A DNA stretch of 64,000 nucleotides from Aquipluma nitroreducens (GTDB lineage: Bacteria > Bacteroidota > Bacteroidia > Bacteroidales > Prolixibacteraceae). Position 1 is the first letter of the stretch, and every line of letters begins with the position of its first letter. Shown here in pieces: positions 27,688 to 36,733 of the stretch. The notes under the pieces are model-generated. The model did no database searches. It worked only from the letters and a program-made list of their open reading frames with translations, and was not told the DNA's origin. A program made the position numbers and the translations under genes. The DNA lies in NCBI RefSeq assembly GCF_009689585.1, contig NZ_AP018694.1, forward strand, positions 5,261,501 to 5,325,500, in the 5' to 3' direction.

Positions 27688-29631
27688 TTACCATGTTTTC
27701 TTTGCACTAAGCTCGTCTAGTTGCTCGTGCAAAATTTCCCATTCGTACATTTTATTTTCGAGCTCTTTTTTCAATCGATCGTATTTTTTGAAAATTTCAG
27801 GATCAGATCCATTGGTTTCGGCCAGAGTTTTATCCATTTCGGCTATTTTTTGTTCGAGACCGGAAATTTCCAATTCGTTCTTTTCGATACTTTTTTCAAG
27901 CTTATTGATGTTTTTATTGATTTCCTTGCGTTCATCAAAGCTTACTTTCTCGGCTTCCTCAGTTTTTTGTATTTTAACTTCCTGATTCAAAGGTAAGTCC
28001 TTTTTCTCCAATTCCTTCATCGAATCGATTTTCTTGCGCCGAAGGAATTCGTAAATGCCACCCAGATGTTGTTTTACCTTTTTATCCTTGAATTCGTACA
28101 CGCAATTCACAAGTCCATCCAGGAATTCGCGGTCGTGCGATACAACGATGATTGTTCCGTCATAGTCAATCAGAGCCTGTTTAAGTATCTCTTTTGATCG
28201 CATGTCGAGGTGATTGGTAGGCTCATCGAGTACCAGCAGATTAACCGGTTCGAGCATCAGTTTTACCATAGCAAGTCGCGAGCGTTCTCCACCGGAGAGC
28301 ACCTTGACTTTTTTATCAGCATCTTCGCCCGAAAACATAAATCCGCCTAAAATATTACGGATTTTAGTTCTGATCTCGCCCACAGCAATGCGATCGATTG
28401 TATCAAAAACGGTTAATTCAGGATCGAGTAAATTGGCTTGATTTTGTGCGTAATACCCAATTTTTACATTGTGCCCTAATTTCATTTCACCCTCATATTC
28501 CAATTCGCTCATGATGATTCGTGCCAGAGTGGTTTTCCCTTCACCGTTTTTGCCTACAAAAGCCACTTTTTCGCCACGTTCAATGGTCAGATCAATTTCT
28601 TTCAAAACATTGAGCTTTCCGTAGTTTTTGGTCAGTTCTCTGATTTCGGCAACTACTGTTCCGGAGCGCAATGCGGGCGGAAATTTAATGCGCAAGGCTG
28701 AATTGTCTTCCTCGTCAACTTCGAGTCGTTCGAGCCGATCTAACGCTTTAATTCGTGATTGCACCTGAACCGCTTTGGTAGCCTGATAACGGAAGCGGGC
28801 TATAAATTCTTCGGTGTCAGCAATCATTTTTTGTTGATTGATGTATGCTGCCATTTGAGTTTCTTTCAGCTCTTTGCGAAGAATTAAATATTTAGAATAA
28901 TTGGATTTGAAATCATATATACGACCGAGGGTAATTTCAACCGTTCGGTTGGTTATGGCATCCAGAAAAGCCCTGTCATGCGAAACCAGTACCACTGCTC
29001 CGTTGTATGTCCGTAGGAAATCTTCGAGCCATTGAATCGATTCAATATCAAGGTGGTTGGTTGGCTCATCGAGCAAAAATACATCCGGACGTTTCAGAAG
29101 GATCTTGGCTAGTTCAATACGCATGCGCCATCCGCCGCTGAATTCTGAAGTTTGACGTGTAAAATCAGTTCGCTTAAATCCGAGGCCAATTAATGTTCGC
29201 TCAACTTCAGCCTCAAAATTGTTGCCGCCCAACATGTGAAAACGTTCGTTGAATTCGGTTACATGATCCAATAAACGGTGATATTCGTCTGATTCGTAGT
29301 CGGTTCGTGTTGAAATCTGGTGGTTTAGATCTTCGATGCGGCGTTCCAAATCCAGAATTTCTTCGAATGAGGTAACCGCTTCTTCGAAAACCGTTCGGCC
29401 ATCGAAAACCTCCATGTGTTGGGGCAAATAACCTAAACGAACATCAGATGGAACAGAAACAACACCTTCGTTGGGTTGCTGGTGTCCGGCCAGAATTTTG
29501 AGTAGGGTGGATTTTCCTGCACCATTTTTCCCTACTAATCCAATGCGGTCTTTGGGACTGACCAGTAATGTAATTCCTTTGAAAAGTTCGAACCCACCAA
29601 AACTAACAACCAATTGATCAACCGAAATCAT
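27688..29631 (-). CDS. ABC-F family ATPase (Uup/YheS-like) with C-terminal coiled coil
   Basis: 647 residues. The first P-loop is GKNGAGKST (34-42) and the second GKNGEGKTT. ABC signatures FSGGWRMRIELAKILL and LSGGERSRLAMVKLML are followed by Walker B LLDEPTNHLD in both domains. The inter-domain linker is basic and helical. The last 100 or so residues form a charged coiled coil (KNINKLEKSIEKNELEISGL, then LKKELENKMYEWEILHEQLDEL). This tail is known in Uup-type members to bind nucleic acid. It is the likely first gene of the unit ABC-F, rlmB, ABC-F, pointing to ribosome function. Confidence 0.92.
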   Translation of the reverse strand: MISVDQLVVSFGGFELFKGITLLVSPKDRIGLVGKNGAGKSTLLKILAGHQQPNEGVVSVPSDVRLGYLPQHMEVFDGRTVFEEAVTSFEEILDLERRIEDLNHQISTRTDYESDEYHRLLDHVTEFNERFHMLGGNNFEAEVERTLIGLGFKRTDFTRQTSEFSGGWRMRIELAKILLKRPDVFLLDEPTNHLDIESIQWLEDFLRTYNGAVVLVSHDRAFLDAITNRTVEITLGRIYDFKSNYSKYLILRKELKETQMAAYINQQKMIADTEEFIARFRYQATKAVQVQSRIKALDRLERLEVDEEDNSALRIKFPPALRSGTVVAEIRELTKNYGKLNVLKEIDLTIERGEKVAFVGKNGEGKTTLARIIMSELEYEGEMKLGHNVKIGYYAQNQANLLDPELTVFDTIDRIAVGEIRTKIRNILGGFMFSGEDADKKVKVLSGGERSRLAMVKLMLEPVNLLVLDEPTNHLDMRSKEILKQALIDYDGTIIVVSHDREFLDGLVNCVYEFKDKKVKQHLGGIYEFLRRKKIDSMKELEKKDLPLNQEVKIQKTEEAEKVSFDERKEINKNINKLEKSIEKNELEISGLEQKIAEMDKTLAETNGSDPEIFKKYDRLKKELENKMYEWEILHEQLDELSAKKTW

Positions 29632-29663
29632 AAATCATAAAATTGAGGGTGCAAAGATATGAA

Positions 29664-29794
29664 AATAAAGCCTCCCCAACCCCTCCCGGAGAGGGGCTTT
29701 TTCCGACTCCGGAGAATGGGATCGTTCTTTTGATAATTTGAATGCGAGTTAGCTTTTTAAGCCCTCCCTTTTGGGGAGGGTTTGGGTGGGGTTT
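29664..29794. repeat. C-rich intergenic palindromic element
   Basis: CCTCCCCAACCCCTCCC (29671-29687) and, in the opposite sense, GGGGAGGGTTTGGGTGGGG (29773-29791) face each other. Each also carries a local hairpin (CCCCTCC..GGAGAGGGG and CCCTCCC..GGGGAGGG). The second lies just after the DUF748 stop on the minus strand and may act as its terminator. Between them is a GACTCCGGAG palindrome. Confidence 0.65.
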
Positions 29795-31981
29795 TTATTT
29801 AATCGAAACCTCAATCTTAAATTGTGGAACCTTTAATTCCTGCGCAAGGTTTTTTAAATCGGCAGTTGTAACCTGAATTGATTCAGTGGGTATACCTTGA
29901 TTTACAGTCAAAAAGTCGTTTACCAACCGATTTCTTTCAGTAAGTAAAGACTGAAACCGGCTTTCAATACGTCCAGCATCAACTATTTTTTCGCAGGCTT
30001 TTTCAATTCCGAGTGAGTCAACTGCCGGAATAGTTTTCCGGATAAATGCCAGTAAATTTGCATCGTCATTTTTGATTTCGCCGGCTTTAAGTTTTGGTGT
30101 AGCAGCATCGGTGGCTTGTGTAGCCAGGTATTCGCTTTTGGTTAGCTGAACAGCGATCTCGCTTTTCTCTTTCTCCGGATCAGCCGTTTGAGTCAGTGTT
30201 AAAATTAAATTTGGTTTCTTTTTCAAAATTCCAGCCAGTTGCGATAATTCATCGCGTTGTGCCTTATCGAGCGAATCCTGTGCAAAAGTATAAGATAGTT
30301 TGTCCAGCGATTCCGGATTTGTTCCGGCTAATCCGCCCAATGCCTTAAAAGGCGAAAGCGCAGTTTTAACCATCAGGTTGGCAAAGGTTTTCCAGATAAG
30401 CCTGCCCAATTTGAATTTGGGTTCTGAAGGATTTCCTGAAACGGGCAGATCGATTTTAATTTCGTCGTTGGCATCTTTCATCAAATACAGGCCCAGTCGT
30501 ACCGGGACTTTCATCGCAGTGGTATCTTTTGTTTTTTTACCAAATTCAAGTTCATCAACTTTAACTTTATTCGTATTTACAAGGTTTGTTGACGACATTT
30601 TCAACCCAAGTTCATAATTGAACCATCCTTGTTTAACAGGCGAAGCAACGTAATATTCGGTGTAAGGCGAAAAGCTCATCAAATCCATTCGTTTTATTTT
30701 CGCGTCCATTTCCAGTTTCATCATGTCAACCATACTCCAAACCGTTTTTCCTGAAAGTTCACCCCTGTTGTTCAGTTTGGTGCTGAATTCAACCGGTATC
30801 CGGTCGGCACTTTCGGTTAGTCCCGACATCGTCATACTTAAGTCATTCAGTTCGTAAGAGAAAGGTCTGTTCAGCGTTTTGTCGGATATGGAAACTAATC
30901 CGTTGCTAACTTTTATGGTGTCGATGCTGTAAGTTACCGGCGTTGATTCCGCTGTTGTTGTTATTGTTGCTGAAGAACTGATGGAATCGTTCCTGAAATA
31001 GGGTAGGAGAAATCGTTCCAGATTCATCATTTTCTTTTCGCGGACGACCAGTATGTGGGGCTCGTTGGCTTCAATTTTTCCGAATCCGAAGTGAAACGTT
31101 TTCAAGTTAATGTCCTTGAGGCTAGCTGTAAGTCTGGACGAAGAAATGATTTCTTCCGACTGTCCATCAATGACTGATAATGCGGTAACAGAACCTTTTC
31201 CTGTTATTGATATGTTGATTACTTCATTCATATCGCCCACAATTTTCAGGTTTGAGGTAAGTAATCCATTCAGCGATTTAACGTCAAAATAATCAGTTAA
31301 GTATCCTGTTATCGGCTGTATTTGAATGTCTTGAGTGGAGAGGTCGATTTGATATTTTTTATTCACGTTATCAACCGTAGCCTGGATGTTTACCTTCCCG
31401 TTTTTGCCCATCATGAAATCAATGCCCATGTTCGATTTTTCGTTATTCCAGGAAATCAGCGGCAGATCCAGGTTTAGGTTATCCATTTCAACCTGATTCT
31501 TTTTTTGAAGGTCGTTGTATTTTACCTTTCCATCAATCAATTGAATATTCCTGATCGTAAATTTAATCGATTCTTTTTGGGTCGTGTCTTTAACGGCAAT
31601 GCTATCTTCTTTAGGCATTAGACTGTCGAAATTGAATTTTTCACCATCCTGAATGACCTGAATTCGCGGGTTAGTCAGCCTGATTTCTGAAACAGAATAT
31701 TCTCTTGAAAGTAAGGTCCATGGATTTAGATTGATGTAAAATTCGCTAAACGATGCAAAACTATCAGTTTTATTGGCTTCGAATAAAACCAAATCTTTCA
31801 CCTGAACAGCAACTTTAGCGTAGTTGAAATGCATTTCGCCAATGGTCAGTTTTCGCCCAATAAGTTTTTCGCTGTTTTTAACCAGGTAATCTTTAGTAAA
31901 AGTTGAAGCAAAGAATAAAATGGAAACGATCAGAAGAGCAAAAATTCCCAGAACAAAGTATCTTTTTTTAACTCGTGCCAT
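29795..31981 (-). CDS. DUF748 (AsmA-like) inner-membrane-anchored envelope protein
   Basis: 728 residues. One N-terminal TM helix (about 7-27, FVLGIFALLIVSILFFASTF) is followed by a long beta-rich extracytoplasmic region. NSEKLIGRKLTIGEMHFNYAKVAVQVKDL is typical of the DUF748/AsmA start. Near 505-530 KIDLPVSGNPSEPKFKLGRLIWKTFANLM is the DUF748-type end of the barrel. A helical tail of Lys/Asp-rich repeats follows. AsmA-like proteins are thought to form lipid-conducting grooves between membranes; that role is inferred from family. It is alone on its transcript as far as can be seen. Confidence 0.82.
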   Translation of the reverse strand: MARVKKRYFVLGIFALLIVSILFFASTFTKDYLVKNSEKLIGRKLTIGEMHFNYAKVAVQVKDLVLFEANKTDSFASFSEFYINLNPWTLLSREYSVSEIRLTNPRIQVIQDGEKFNFDSLMPKEDSIAVKDTTQKESIKFTIRNIQLIDGKVKYNDLQKKNQVEMDNLNLDLPLISWNNEKSNMGIDFMMGKNGKVNIQATVDNVNKKYQIDLSTQDIQIQPITGYLTDYFDVKSLNGLLTSNLKIVGDMNEVINISITGKGSVTALSVIDGQSEEIISSSRLTASLKDINLKTFHFGFGKIEANEPHILVVREKKMMNLERFLLPYFRNDSISSSATITTTAESTPVTYSIDTIKVSNGLVSISDKTLNRPFSYELNDLSMTMSGLTESADRIPVEFSTKLNNRGELSGKTVWSMVDMMKLEMDAKIKRMDLMSFSPYTEYYVASPVKQGWFNYELGLKMSSTNLVNTNKVKVDELEFGKKTKDTTAMKVPVRLGLYLMKDANDEIKIDLPVSGNPSEPKFKLGRLIWKTFANLMVKTALSPFKALGGLAGTNPESLDKLSYTFAQDSLDKAQRDELSQLAGILKKKPNLILTLTQTADPEKEKSEIAVQLTKSEYLATQATDAATPKLKAGEIKNDDANLLAFIRKTIPAVDSLGIEKACEKIVDAGRIESRFQSLLTERNRLVNDFLTVNQGIPTESIQVTTADLKNLAQELKVPQFKIEVSIK

Positions 31982-32085
31982 GGCTGTTATGTTTGATGCA
32001 AATATAAAAAGGGTTCGCTGAAATTCGATACTAATATCTGATTATTAATCCTTAAAATTCAGCAAAACCATTTCCGAAAAAAGAC

Positions 32086-32136
32086 AATGGTCATTAGAAA
32101 AACATTCTTTCCTAATGACCATTTCCTAATGATTTT
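32086..32136. repeat. Intergenic palindromic repeat, GTCATTAG family, copy 5
   Basis: AATGGTCATTAG (32086-32097) and CTAATGACCATT (32112-32123) are perfect inverted arms around a T-rich spacer, followed by a further half-site CTAATGATT. It is a shorter variant of the family, just after the GH2 gene's end on the minus strand. Confidence 0.6.
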
Positions 32137-32148
32137 TATGACGTTGCG

Positions 32149-34926
32149 TTATTGCAGGCGAACAGTTTGTCTTTCAATGTTCCAGCCTTCAGTTAAAATT
32201 TCCAAACCAGCGTTTTTAGTTTTACTTATTGAAGCGCTGACAGTTAAAGTGATTGATTCGCCCGGAGCCAATGAGAAATAATTGGCTGACCAAAATGCCG
32301 GTAGAACTTCTTCGCCATTGCTCATCAATTGTGGATTTACAAAGAATGCCAGAACTTTGGAGTTGTTGGTGAACTTAACGGTCCATTTAGTTTCTGTTTT
32401 CAGTTGTTCCGATTTCAAAACAGTTGCCTGTAGCTGCGTTTTTGACATGGTGTTTAATGCCTTGTAATTGTTGTCAGCAGCCAACCAGTAAGTATTGTGC
32501 GAAATGACTTTCCCGGAGGCGTCTTTCAGGTTCAAGACTACAAAATTCACCCCTTTAGCATCTGTCAAAACTTTCGACAAAGAGAATGGTTCTTTGACAT
32601 CGGTGGCAGAAAGGCTTACTTTTTCTTCCTGATGGTAGATCAGTTTCGAATCAATTCCGAAAACATCAGCCTGAACAGTCAAATTCGAATTCGCATGATA
32701 AGTTCTATTGATAACTGTAACATTGTAATCAAGTGAATTTAGCTGCACGTGAACTGGTTCGCACGCATTTTGCTCGAAATAATAGCCAGCGTTGGGTGAC
32801 AGATACCAGTCGTAAATTTGCCAGATGACGCTTGGAAATGCTGCATTGATTTTCCAAAGCATGACGCCGCCGATTTCGTTCAACTTGTGTCCAGCTGATT
32901 CAAAAATTCCCTGATATCCGGTAGCATTCATCAGCTGCATTTTAGTCGAGAAATCTTCCATCGAAGTTGGCGCGCCATAGCGTTCGACCATTGTTTCGTA
33001 ATATTTGTCGTACTTTCCGTTTCCGGTAGCAGCATCGTGATATCCCCAGGTATTATTCAACGGGAAGGGAAGCGTTTTATCCCAAACCAGATTTGGAATT
33101 ATTTTTTTCAGACTGTTGTAGGTTGGTTGCGATGGGATTCCGGTCTCATCTTTAAATACCCAATCTTTGGCATCATCGGCCAAACGGTAATATTGCTTAG
33201 AGTCTTGCCAGGTATATGGGCCACCACTGTACACACCTGAAGCCAGATTGTCGGGCCATGAGCCATTCCATCCAGCCGGAAGTTTGGCGAATCCTGATGA
33301 ACTTGGAATGAATGGGCGGGTTCCATCGAGTGTGATGACTTTATCTCTCATGATGTCGAATAAATCTTTCCGGATATGGCCTTCGTTGCCACCTGTCCAA
33401 ACCAAAAGGCTTGGGTGGTTGCGGATACGTTTGATTGTACTGACCACATTGTTAACGAATACATTGCCTTCAGTCGGATTGTCGAGCGAACCTTTGAATT
33501 CACCATGAGTGTCGCCGGTTACCCAGAAATCTGACCAGATTAATAATCCGTTGCGGTCGGCCAAATCGAAGAATACATCCGGAGGAGTTATGCCACCACC
33601 CCAGATGCGTACCAGATTGATATTGGCATTGCGGCAAAGTTTCAATTCGGCATCGTACCTGAGCGAGTCGCGGTTCAGCATCATATCGGGTACCCAGGCG
33701 CCTCCAACCAGTTGAATGCGGTTGCCGTTCACGTAAAAATCGCGACGAAGCATTTTGCCGGGCACTTCTACTGCTTTTGAGCTAACGGTGCGGATTCCAA
33801 ATACAAAGGTTGTGTCGTCAGAAAGTACTCCGTTGGCTTCGTATTTCAGCTGAATGCGGTACAGGTTGGCTTTCCCGTAGCCAACAGGCCACCATAAATG
33901 TGGTTGTTTCATGTTGAGTTGCGCCGTATTCGCTGCATTCAGATCGACATTGGTACTTGATCCGGCCTCGATGGTCAAATCTTTAGTGAATTGAACAGCT
34001 GGTCCGGCAAAGTTTTCAGGACGAATATCTACTTTTAAAGTTCCCTTGGATGATCCGCTTCCATGATTTGCCAGAGCAAGTTTTAACGACAGTTTGGCCA
34101 CCGATGTATCCGGAAGGTTGGGCAATTCGGTGATCAATTGTGGCTGTTTCAGGGTTATATCACCCGAAGTGCGCAAAATAACCGGCTGCCAAATGCCAAT
34201 GTTCCGGTCTCGTACCGGAGGCATCCAATCCCAGCCTACCGAACAAAGCATAGTTACATTTTTGCCAATATCGCCTGTGGGGCCACCATTCAGGAAAAAA
34301 TCGCCCATGGCTTTTAATTGTTCGGTATCAGGTAATCCAGGTACATCAAGCGGGTAAATTTTTACGGCCAGTCCATTTTCTTTTCCGGCCTGAACGAGTT
34401 TACTAATATCGAAACTGTATTCAGCAAACATGCCGGCCATTTGGGTCGAATCGGCAATTTGTTTTCCGTTTACCCAAACAGCAGCCCTGTAATTGATTCC
34501 TTTAAAAATCAACTGAAAGTGGCGTCCCTGATCGGTTGCCGGAACTTTAAATGTTGTGCGGTACCAATAAGGTTTTTTCCATGGATTGCCCACATTTGGT
34601 ATGTGACTGTACTGTTCGAGGTTGTACTGCTTATTGAATTCATCCGAAGCATCGGGAATCAGCATGTTGTTCATTCCTGAATATGGATCAGGGTAAACCC
34701 GGTTTGCTACAAGTCCTGTCAACACAGTTGATGGAACATTCACCGGAAACCAATACACATTGGAATGATAATCAGCTGAAGATAACTGATCTCCTGAATC
34801 ATCAATTAACTCTGACGATTGTAACTCAAATTTGACCAGTTTTTCCTGCTTAACGCTTTTATTCTGGGCGTTCGAAAATTGCATGACTGCTAAAAGCAGA
34901 AAAGATAAAGAGACAATAAATTTCAT
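32149..34926 (-). CDS. Secreted GH2 glycosidase (beta-mannosidase / exo-beta-glucosaminidase type)
   Basis: 925 residues with a signal peptide (1-20, IVSLSFLLLAVMQFSNA). An N-terminal jelly-roll sugar-binding domain (about 40-250) and Ig-like domains precede the GH2 barrel (about 385-680) and C-terminal beta domains. The acid/base Glu is E515 in WTGGNEGH after NHPSLLVW. The likely nucleophile is E594 in KDETGIPS. The WGGGITPP segment and long N-terminal SGMNNMLIP region recall CsxA-like exo-glucosaminidases and mannosidases more than beta-galactosidases. It follows the TolB-like gene by 24 bases, so the two form an operon. Confidence 0.87.
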   Translation of the reverse strand: MKFIVSLSFLLLAVMQFSNAQNKSVKQEKLVKFELQSSELIDDSGDQLSSADYHSNVYWFPVNVPSTVLTGLVANRVYPDPYSGMNNMLIPDASDEFNKQYNLEQYSHIPNVGNPWKKPYWYRTTFKVPATDQGRHFQLIFKGINYRAAVWVNGKQIADSTQMAGMFAEYSFDISKLVQAGKENGLAVKIYPLDVPGLPDTEQLKAMGDFFLNGGPTGDIGKNVTMLCSVGWDWMPPVRDRNIGIWQPVILRTSGDITLKQPQLITELPNLPDTSVAKLSLKLALANHGSGSSKGTLKVDIRPENFAGPAVQFTKDLTIEAGSSTNVDLNAANTAQLNMKQPHLWWPVGYGKANLYRIQLKYEANGVLSDDTTFVFGIRTVSSKAVEVPGKMLRRDFYVNGNRIQLVGGAWVPDMMLNRDSLRYDAELKLCRNANINLVRIWGGGITPPDVFFDLADRNGLLIWSDFWVTGDTHGEFKGSLDNPTEGNVFVNNVVSTIKRIRNHPSLLVWTGGNEGHIRKDLFDIMRDKVITLDGTRPFIPSSSGFAKLPAGWNGSWPDNLASGVYSGGPYTWQDSKQYYRLADDAKDWVFKDETGIPSQPTYNSLKKIIPNLVWDKTLPFPLNNTWGYHDAATGNGKYDKYYETMVERYGAPTSMEDFSTKMQLMNATGYQGIFESAGHKLNEIGGVMLWKINAAFPSVIWQIYDWYLSPNAGYYFEQNACEPVHVQLNSLDYNVTVINRTYHANSNLTVQADVFGIDSKLIYHQEEKVSLSATDVKEPFSLSKVLTDAKGVNFVVLNLKDASGKVISHNTYWLAADNNYKALNTMSKTQLQATVLKSEQLKTETKWTVKFTNNSKVLAFFVNPQLMSNGEEVLPAFWSANYFSLAPGESITLTVSASISKTKNAGLEILTEGWNIERQTVRLQ

Positions 34927-34950
34927 TTACTAGAATTTTAAAAACTACAA

Positions 34951-36477
34951 TTATTTACTTTTTCCTGAATTGCTGACAAAAGCGATGTGCTTGCTGTCGG
35001 GCGACCAGGACGGTACATTGATGGTACCTTGTCCGCCGTAAAGGTAAGCAATTACTTTAGGCGCGCCTCCCGAAACAGGCATCAATCGCAGCATAACCCT
35101 TTTGTATGAAGGATGAGAATTAAATTCAATATCCGCTTCAAAGGTGATAAATGCAATCCATTTACCATCAGGTGAAATGTGTGGAAACCAGTTATTGTAT
35201 TGGTCGAAAGTGAGTTGTTCTTTCTCAGTTCCATCGGGTTTCATTCGCCACAATTGCATCGTTCCGGATTGACTGCCATTGTAATAAATGTATCTACCAT
35301 CAGGAGAATATTCACAACCATCTACATGTTCGCCTTTTTTATTGTTAGTTAAAGCGACTTCATTTCCGCCTTTAATTGAATTTTTGTAAATGTTATAAAT
35401 GTTACTGCCATTGCGTTGCGCCACATAAACCACTTCTTTGTTGTTTGGCGCCCAGCCATGAAGGTATGATGGAGTATCTTCTGTAACTAGTTGTGGAGTT
35501 CCGCCTTCAAGAGGTAAAACATAAACGGTTGAACCGCCTCCATTCAACCCTTCGCGGTGACTGCTAATTCCAAGCATCTTTCCGTCGAACGAGATGACAT
35601 GGTCGTTGTTGCTACGGTTGATATTCCCCATATTCAGTTTTTCAATTTCACCGCCTTCAACGGGCATTTTGTAGATGTTTCCATCCATGTTGAAAAGTAG
35701 TTTCTTTCCGTCGGGCATCCAGTTTGGCGCTTCAAAACGTCCATCTTTTTCAAGAATGATCTTCCGTTTGCCATCGAATACATTCAAGATTTCCATGCGA
35801 CAGCCTAACCATCCTTGTTTATCTGGATTATACAAAGTAGCTACTGGCTGGTCAATCCGAACATTCCAAATTTTTGCGGTTTCAACCACATCCGGATTGT
35901 GCGAGCAAATAAATAAACCGGCCAATACTTCTTCAGGAAGTCCTTCCATTACCTGACTTCCGATAACCTGCAAAGGCTCGCCCGGATGAGCAGCCCTGAA
36001 AATAATTGTTTTGCCTGAACGCTCTACCTGAAGGATGGAGTAGTTTGGCTTGGGTGAAAAAATTTCATCTTCAGGATCGCGCATAAAAGCACCTCTGAGA
36101 ACGCGCCATTGCAGAACAGTCATGCCATCGCCGTGTAAAACGGCAGAAGAATGAACAGCATTGGCATCTTCAGAGGCACGAACCATCCAACCTATTTTTC
36201 GGTGAGGGTCTGTCCCTGCACCAACAAATTCAAAGTTGGCAGTCAGGATAAAATCACCTTTCAGCTTGTTGTAGAGGTAATTAAATTCGTCACGTTCGAA
36301 CCAGATGTTGTATCCGGAACCCCTGATTGTATAGGTTTGTGTGCTTTCGTCGTACGAAGCAGAACCTGTTAACTTCGGAGAACCAATATCTTTACACGAT
36401 TGAAAGATACCGATGGATTTCTGAGCAAATGAGTTAACTGTCAGCATACAGAAAAGTAAAATGATTGATGGCTTCAT
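34951..36477 (-). CDS. Exported TolB-like beta-propeller protein
   Basis: 508 residues with a signal peptide (about 1-18). Residues about 30-200 form a beta-sandwich of the DUF1349/laminin-G-like type (GDFILTANFEFVGAGTDPHRKIGWMVRASED). This is followed by WD40-like PD40 repeats: PNWMPDGKKLLFN, EYSPDGRYIYYNGS, PHISPDGKWIAFI and PSWSPDSKHIAFVS. The end (NSGKSK) follows the last blade directly. Such proteins bind saccharides or partners in the periplasm; no catalytic site is apparent. It is first in a two-gene unit with the GH2 enzyme, suggesting a joint role in glycan breakdown. Confidence 0.82.
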   Translation of the reverse strand: MKPSIILLFCMLTVNSFAQKSIGIFQSCKDIGSPKLTGSASYDESTQTYTIRGSGYNIWFERDEFNYLYNKLKGDFILTANFEFVGAGTDPHRKIGWMVRASEDANAVHSSAVLHGDGMTVLQWRVLRGAFMRDPEDEIFSPKPNYSILQVERSGKTIIFRAAHPGEPLQVIGSQVMEGLPEEVLAGLFICSHNPDVVETAKIWNVRIDQPVATLYNPDKQGWLGCRMEILNVFDGKRKIILEKDGRFEAPNWMPDGKKLLFNMDGNIYKMPVEGGEIEKLNMGNINRSNNDHVISFDGKMLGISSHREGLNGGGSTVYVLPLEGGTPQLVTEDTPSYLHGWAPNNKEVVYVAQRNGSNIYNIYKNSIKGGNEVALTNNKKGEHVDGCEYSPDGRYIYYNGSQSGTMQLWRMKPDGTEKEQLTFDQYNNWFPHISPDGKWIAFITFEADIEFNSHPSYKRVMLRLMPVSGGAPKVIAYLYGGQGTINVPSWSPDSKHIAFVSNSGKSK

Positions 36478-36708
36478 AATGCGTGGATTAGGTTTATAGT
36501 CAGGTTTAATTTGAGTCGAAGATAAATATTCAAAATTGAAAAATGGGAGTGATCTTGTTTTTTCTACAGGATGATTGAAGTTGAAATAGACACAATGACG
36601 TGAAGAGACAAATTAGAAATGGTTATAATTCAATTTTAATAGATTCTTTGAGTCTTTGTGGAAAAATAATGTTGTTTTTTCGATGTCATATTCTTTGCAC
36701 GATTTAAT

Positions 36709-36716
36709 TACTTTTG
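36709..36716 (+). promoter_or_regulatory. Candidate -7 box for rlmD
   Basis: TACTTTTG fits TAnnTTTG and ends 17 bases before the preferred ATG at 36734. It lies inside the longer reading frame, which supports the later start. The -33 element is not clear. Confidence 0.35.
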
Positions 36717-36733
36717 CTGAAAATTTGAAAATC

